Shown here piece by piece: positions 43,016-46,651 of a stretch of DNA of 46,651 nucleotides. Location of the stretch: positions 1-46,651 of the forward strand of contig NZ_LYVF01000177.1 in assembly GCF_001655685.1 (NCBI RefSeq), in the 5' to 3' direction. The translations under genes were made by a program, and so were the position numbers. The notes under the pieces were generated by a model. That model was not told the DNA's origin, made no database searches, and saw only the letters and a program-made list of their open reading frames with translations. This DNA comes from Desulfotomaculum copahuensis (GTDB lineage Bacteria > Bacillota > Desulfotomaculia > Desulfotomaculales > Desulfovirgulaceae). The stretch's first letter is position 1. Each line of letters begins with the position of its first letter.

Positions 43016-43717
43016 ATGTTTCAGCTTGAACGCCGCCAGCAATTGGCTGTTTTGGTTGTGCTCGCCGTGCTTGTTTTCGGCGGGGGATACCGCTATGCAG
43101 TTTGGCAGAACCGGGCCGCCGCCGGGGACAAGCCTTCCCTGGAACAGCTTGCGCCGGCGGATGCCGCCCAGTCCCCGGCCAAAGAAATTGAGGCCTATGT
43201 GGTCGGGGCGGTGGAAAAACCCGGCCGTTACCGTTTGCCGTCCGGCGCCCGTTGGGGCGACGCCATTGACCGCGCCGTGCCCCGTCCGGACGCGGCGCTG
43301 GAGGCGTTGAACCTGGCCGCCCCGCTGCCTGACGGGCAGAAGGTGGTGGTGCCCACCCGGCAGGAAGCGGCTGCGGCTAATCCGGCCGCACCGGGGATGG
43401 CGTCCGGTTCCGGCGGCGGCCATGCCGCTCCATCCGGCGGGTCGACAAACGGGACCGGCCCGTTCGCGGCCCCCGCCGCCGGCGGGGGGGGTTCCGCCAG
43501 GAGTAAGTCCGGCGGTCCGGTCGGGATGGTCAACATCAACACCGCCGGCCCCTCCGAGTTGGACGCCCTGCCCGGCATCGGTCCGGCCCTGGCCCAGCGC
43601 ATCATCCAGTACCGGGAAACCAAAGGCCTGTTTAAGACTCCGGAGGATATCAAGAATGTCTCCGGAATTGGCGATAAGAAATATGAGCAGCTGAAAGACT
43701 TTATTGCTGTCAATTAA
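43016..43717 (+). CDS. comEA: ComEA-family DNA-binding competence protein
   Basis: A 233-aa membrane-anchored DNA receptor. Residues 10-25 are a single membrane anchor, 57-115 an SLBB domain (EAYVVGAVEKPGRYRLPSGA), then a Gly/Ser/Pro-rich linker, and the C-terminus is a double helix-hairpin-helix domain (VNINTAGPSELDALPGIGPALAQRIIQYRE). It binds incoming DNA outside the membrane and hands it to ComEC, whose gene is 1.5 kb downstream. ATG 43016 begins the anchor; the Shine-Dalgarno is weak. Confidence 0.92.
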   Translation: MFQLERRQQLAVLVVLAVLVFGGGYRYAVWQNRAAAGDKPSLEQLAPADAAQSPAKEIEAYVVGAVEKPGRYRLPSGARWGDAIDRAVPRPDAALEALNLAAPLPDGQKVVVPTRQEAAAANPAAPGMASGSGGGHAAPSGGSTNGTGPFAAPAAGGGGSARSKSGGPVGMVNINTAGPSELDALPGIGPALAQRIIQYRETKGLFKTPEDIKNVSGIGDKKYEQLKDFIAVN

Positions 43718-43842
43718 TGACGAAAGCCCCTGAAGTTACGTCCGCCAGTCTTTTTCATTTGTAGGTTGCGTTCAAAAATCATGGCCGTTGGGATTGCATT
43801 ATTCAAGAACAGGGAACACCGGGCGGCGAAGGGAGTAATTTT

Positions 43843-44631
43843 ATGTATCTGGATATGATTCAACCCCTGACGGTGGGGGGAACCGGGCAGACATCCACCT
43901 TGTCTTCCTCCCGGAACGGTACGGTTGACACCGCATTTGCCGTTTTACTCTCACAAATGCTGGATGATATGAACGCTGACGGCACGGAGGCACCGGGGCC
44001 GTCCGGGGGACGCCCGGCGGGGCTGCCGGCGGCGGGACCGTCCCTGCTCACGGCCGCCCTGCTGGCTTCACTTGCCGGGGGCGGACCGTCCGGGCTGCTC
44101 GCCTGGCTTTTCCCGCTCTTCGGCCGGCCGGACGCCTTTGTCCGCGGTATGCCGGCGCGGGCGGAAGCCGCCGGCAACGGCGGCCCGGTGCCGGCAGCAG
44201 GTCCGGGATCGCCGCCGGCCGGCATTGTTTCCGGGCAACAGCCGCCGGTCCAACTGGACGGCTTGTTCAATGATGCGGCCGCCCGCTACGGGCTGGACCC
44301 GGCACTGCTCAAGGCGGTGGCCAGGGTGGAATCCGGCTGGAATCCAGCCGCTTTTTCGCCGGCCGGGGCGCAGGGCTTGATGCAGTTGATGCCGGCCACC
44401 GCCGCCGCCCTGGGTGTGGACAACCCCTGGGATCCGCGGCAGAATCTGGAGGGCGGCGCCCGCTATTTGCGTAACCTGCTGGACCGCTATCACGGCCGTA
44501 CGGACCTTGCCCTGGCCGCCTACAACGCCGGCCCCGGGGCGGTGGATCGCTACGGCGGCATTCCGCCCTACCGGGAGACGCAGCAATATGTGCGCCGGGT
44601 CGCCGGCGCGCAACGCGAGTTTATGGTGTAA
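43843..44631 (+). CDS. Lytic transglycosylase (SLT domain)
   Basis: A 262-aa protein. The C-terminal 120 residues are a soluble lytic transglycosylase domain: AVARVE163[24 protein letters not shown] and [18 protein letters not shown], with E163 as catalytic acid. It cleaves peptidoglycan glycan strands. The N-terminal 135 residues are Gly/Pro/Ala-rich with a short hydrophobic patch near 70-95, and no standard signal peptide is visible, so export may be non-classical. It lies between comEA and comEC. Confidence 0.9.
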   Translation: MYLDMIQPLTVGGTGQTSTLSSSRNGTVDTAFAVLLSQMLDDMNADGTEAPGPSGGRPAGLPAAGPSLLTAALLASLAGGGPSGLLAWLFPLFGRPDAFVRGMPARAEAAGNGGPVPAAGPGSPPAGIVSGQQPPVQLDGLFNDAAARYGLDPALLKAVARVESGWNPAAFSPAGAQGLMQLMPATAAALGVDNPWDPRQNLEGGARYLRNLLDRYHGRTDLALAAYNAGPGAVDRYGGIPPYRETQQYVRRVAGAQREFMV

Positions 44632-44873
44632 CATATTTCCGGGGATATACCCGTAGCAAACGGCCATGATTTGAACATAACCCGCAAATGAAGAGGCTGG
44701 TGGTCGCGTCATGTTTTGTTTCCGTACCGTAGAAGCCCGCTCCTCCGGTACGATCACCGCCTTCAAGAGCGGCCATTTTTACCTTAACAGGATTTTCGCT
44801 GTAGCAAACCGTCCTGGGAACGCATGCCGGTGACCTGAAGCCGGACTGCCGGCAAACTGTGATGGTTCTGCTG

Positions 44874-45113
44874 TTACAAACGATCGTGCAAGTTTCGTTC
44901 TGCCTTGTGGCCGCCTTCTTCCGCCAGAGCTTCTTCCGCCTCCTTGCTCAAGGAACGCGTTTCGGCACTGTCGGTCCAGCCCGTTTCCTCCAGGCCCAAT
45001 TGACTCTCGGCGTTGGACAGATCGTCCTGGCCCAGTTCCCTGGCGGTTTCCCATTTCAGATAATCCAGTTGTCTTTCCGTGCGCAGTTGATCGTTTTCTT
45101 TTTTGTGACTCAT
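44874..45113 (-). CDS. Small acidic protein, possibly spore-related
   Basis: A 79-aa helical, highly charged protein. LDYLKWETARELG weakly resembles the first helix of alpha/beta-type small acid-soluble spore proteins, but the second SASP motif is missing, so the match is tentative. GGGGTGAT precedes ATG 45113; an in-frame ATG at 45134 is less likely. It stands alone between the transglycosylase and comEC genes on the opposite strand. Confidence 0.55.
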   Translation of the reverse strand: MSHKKENDQLRTERQLDYLKWETARELGQDDLSNAESQLGLEETGWTDSAETRSLSKEAEEALAEEGGHKAERNLHDRL

Positions 45114-45230
45114 CAAATCACCCCCGTTTAGCATGGCCTCAGTAGAGCGAAAATATGCCCGTAGTTGAACGGTTCCTCCCGCGACGATGGGGACGAAGCA
45201 AATGAATAAATTTGATCCGGAGTGTTTTCC

Positions 45231-46651
45231 TTGCCCAACAGGCCGCTGGTCTATTTAACCCTTGCCTTTGTGGCCGGTGTGATCACAGCCGGCTGGCTCA
45301 CCTTGCCCCCCGCTACGGCCCTGTTGGTTTGCGGGAGCCTTTTCATTGCCGCCGGACTGGGTTACTTTTTATGCTGGTCTTTTAACCGCTGGCTGTTCTT
45401 TGCCGTCTTTTTTTCGCTTGGCTTTTCCCTGGCCGCCCTGGCCGTGGCCGGTATTCCCCCGGATTTGGACCGCTACGACGGTCACTGGGCGACTATTGAA
45501 GGAAGTGTGATCCGTGAGGCCGATATCCGCTCCGACCGGGTTTATTATTTGCTGGATATGGCCCGGATTGTGATCGGACGGGAAGACCGGGCGCTGCGTG
45601 TGCCGGTGCTGGTGCGCGCCCCGGCGGCGGGTCCGGTTTATTCGTACGGGGATCGCTTGCGCCTGCACGGTTTGTTCACCCGGCCGCAGGATGCCGGCAA
45701 TCCGGGCGAGTTTGATTACCGCGCTTATCTGGCCCGGCAGGGGATTGGGGCCGTATTTCTGGTGCGCGATCCGCCTGCCATCCGCAAACTGGGGGTGGGC
45801 GGCAACCCGGTGCTGCGGTCCGTGCTTGCCCTGAAAGAAAAATTGCTGGCCGTGAGCCGGGCCACTTTGCCGCCGGAGCAAGCGGCGCTGGTGAACGGCA
45901 TTGTTTTCGGCGCCCAGGGGGAAATCGACAGCCGTACCCGGCAGGTGTTCAGTGAGTCCGGGGTGGTGCACATCCTGAGCGTCAGCGGCCTGCACGTGGG
46001 GCTGGTCCTGGGTGCCGTGCTGATTCTGGCCGGCGTTTTACGCCTGCCTCATGCCGTCACGGCACCGGCGGCCAGCGCCGTGCTGATTTTATACGCCATC
46101 CTGAGCGGTCCGGGGCCGGCGGTGATCCGTTCCACTGTGATGGCATTGATGCTGCTCTGGGCCGACCACCTGGGCCGGGAACGGGACTGGCCGACCACCC
46201 TGGCGGCGGCCGCCCTGGTCTGTCTGATCTGGCGCCCGCTCTCCCTGTACGACATCGGGTTCCAGCTTTCCTTCGCCGCCACCTGGGGCATACTTTACCT
46301 TGGTCCGGAGTTGGACCGGCTGTGCCAGCGGCTGACGCCAATGCCCGTCTGGCTGCGGGGCACTCTCTGGGTCTCTTTGGCCGCGCAACTGGCCACCCTG
46401 CCCCTGGTGGCCTTTTATTACAACCTGGTTTCCCCGGTTTCCCTGGTCGCCAATCTGGTTGCCGTACCGCTGACCGGGATAATCATGGCCCTGGGCGCGG
46501 GCGCCTCCCTGACCGGCCTGGTATTTCCCGCCCTGGCCGGTATAATCAACGCCGGCACATCATTAAACCTGACCATCTTCATGGGTTTAATCTCGCTGGT
46601 GCATAAACTGCCCGGCGGGGTGGTTTTTGTTTCCACCCCGCCGTTGGCACT
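45231..46651 (+). CDS. comEC: ComEC/Rec2 DNA-uptake channel, cut by the window edge
   Basis: The visible 473 residues are the N-terminal part of ComEC. They begin with two or three membrane segments (LVYLTLAFVAGVITAGWL), then an OB-like extracellular domain (WATIEGSVIREADI...GDRLRLHGLF), and the competence core HILSVSGLHVGLVLGAVL, GPGPAVIRSTVMALMLLW and DIGFQLSFAATWGILYL. It forms the inner-membrane channel for DNA uptake. TTG start, 8 bases after GGAG. Whether the C-terminal beta-lactamase-like domain is present lies outside the window. Confidence 0.93.
   Translation, partial: MPNRPLVYLTLAFVAGVITAGWLTLPPATALLVCGSLFIAAGLGYFLCWSFNRWLFFAVFFSLGFSLAALAVAGIPPDLDRYDGHWATIEGSVIREADIRSDRVYYLLDMARIVIGREDRALRVPVLVRAPAAGPVYSYGDRLRLHGLFTRPQDAGNPGEFDYRAYLARQGIGAVFLVRDPPAIRKLGVGGNPVLRSVLALKEKLLAVSRATLPPEQAALVNGIVFGAQGEIDSRTRQVFSESGVVHILSVSGLHVGLVLGAVLILAGVLRLPHAVTAPAASAVLILYAILSGPGPAVIRSTVMALMLLWADHLGRERDWPTTLAAAALVCLIWRPLSLYDIGFQLSFAATWGILYLGPELDRLCQRLTPMPVWLRGTLWVSLAAQLATLPLVAFYYNLVSPVSLVANLVAVPLTGIIMALGAGASLTGLVFPALAGIINAGTSLNLTIFMGLISLVHKLPGGVVFVSTPPLA

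Noticed and set aside
45202-45258. 18-codon frame overlapping the start of comEC
   Set aside because: It begins with an ATG in another frame and could be a leader peptide, but length and composition give no support beyond chance.
45369-45995. 208-codon minus-strand frame opposite comEC
   Set aside because: It is antisense to a clear ComEC coding region with no independent support.

Overview
The window (about 46.7 kb, GC-rich) looks like the chromosome of an anaerobic, endospore-lineage Bacillota, probably a Desulfotomaculum/Pelotomaculum-type member of the Clostridia. This is an inference from the carbon monoxide dehydrogenase cluster, the FtsA-like/CCA gene pair, the many strong Shine-Dalgarno sequences, the frequent TTG starts, and the TauE, DUF169 and ComEA/ComEC genes. 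Species cannot be named from the sequence alone.

Left part (1-10.8 kb): the window opens on the last bases of a CRISPR repeat ending in ATTGAAAC. It is followed by a cas4-cas1 fusion, cas2, a CARF-HEPN ancillary RNase, and a complete type III-A operon (cas10/csm1, csm2, csm3, csm4, csm5, cas6). Four nucleotides after cas6 begins a carbon monoxide dehydrogenase cluster: FAD/NAD oxidoreductase, cooS, cooF-like ferredoxin (10.8-14.6 kb). A minus-strand FtsA-like protein with repeated C-terminal modules and a plus-strand tRNA nucleotidyltransferase carrying two large insertions follow (14.8-19.5 kb). About 0.8 kb of decayed, mostly non-coding sequence comes next.

Middle (20.3-28.5 kb): a second type III module, subtype III-B (cmr1-cmr6), is led by an unusual ancillary protein that reads as CARF-HEPN-CARF. 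No second cas1, cas2 or cas6 lies beside it, so the two effector complexes plausibly share the left-hand adaptation genes, Cas6 and crRNAs. Both Cas10 proteins keep the GGDD cyclase motif, so both could make cyclic oligoadenylate for the two CARF-HEPN RNases.

Right part (28.5-46.7 kb): mixed housekeeping and stress genes. They include an alpha/beta hydrolase, ferritin, an Old Yellow Enzyme-type reductase overlapping deoC tail to tail, an iron-sulfur flavoprotein, a tandem HD/HD-GYP protein, two universal stress proteins, a FetAB-type ABC exporter, a zinc-ribbon microprotein, a nitroreductase and a Crp/Fnr regulator with a clear promoter. After these come a long palindrome and a large hairpin, a two-gene TauE membrane operon, DUF169 and DUF1847 proteins, two small unassigned proteins, comEA, a lytic transglycosylase, and a comEC cut by the right edge.

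The most interesting points are the CARF-HEPN-CARF protein, the paired III-A/III-B systems split by metabolic genes, the near-fusion of the CO dehydrogenase cluster to the csm-cas6 operon, and the low-complexity insertions in otherwise conserved enzymes.
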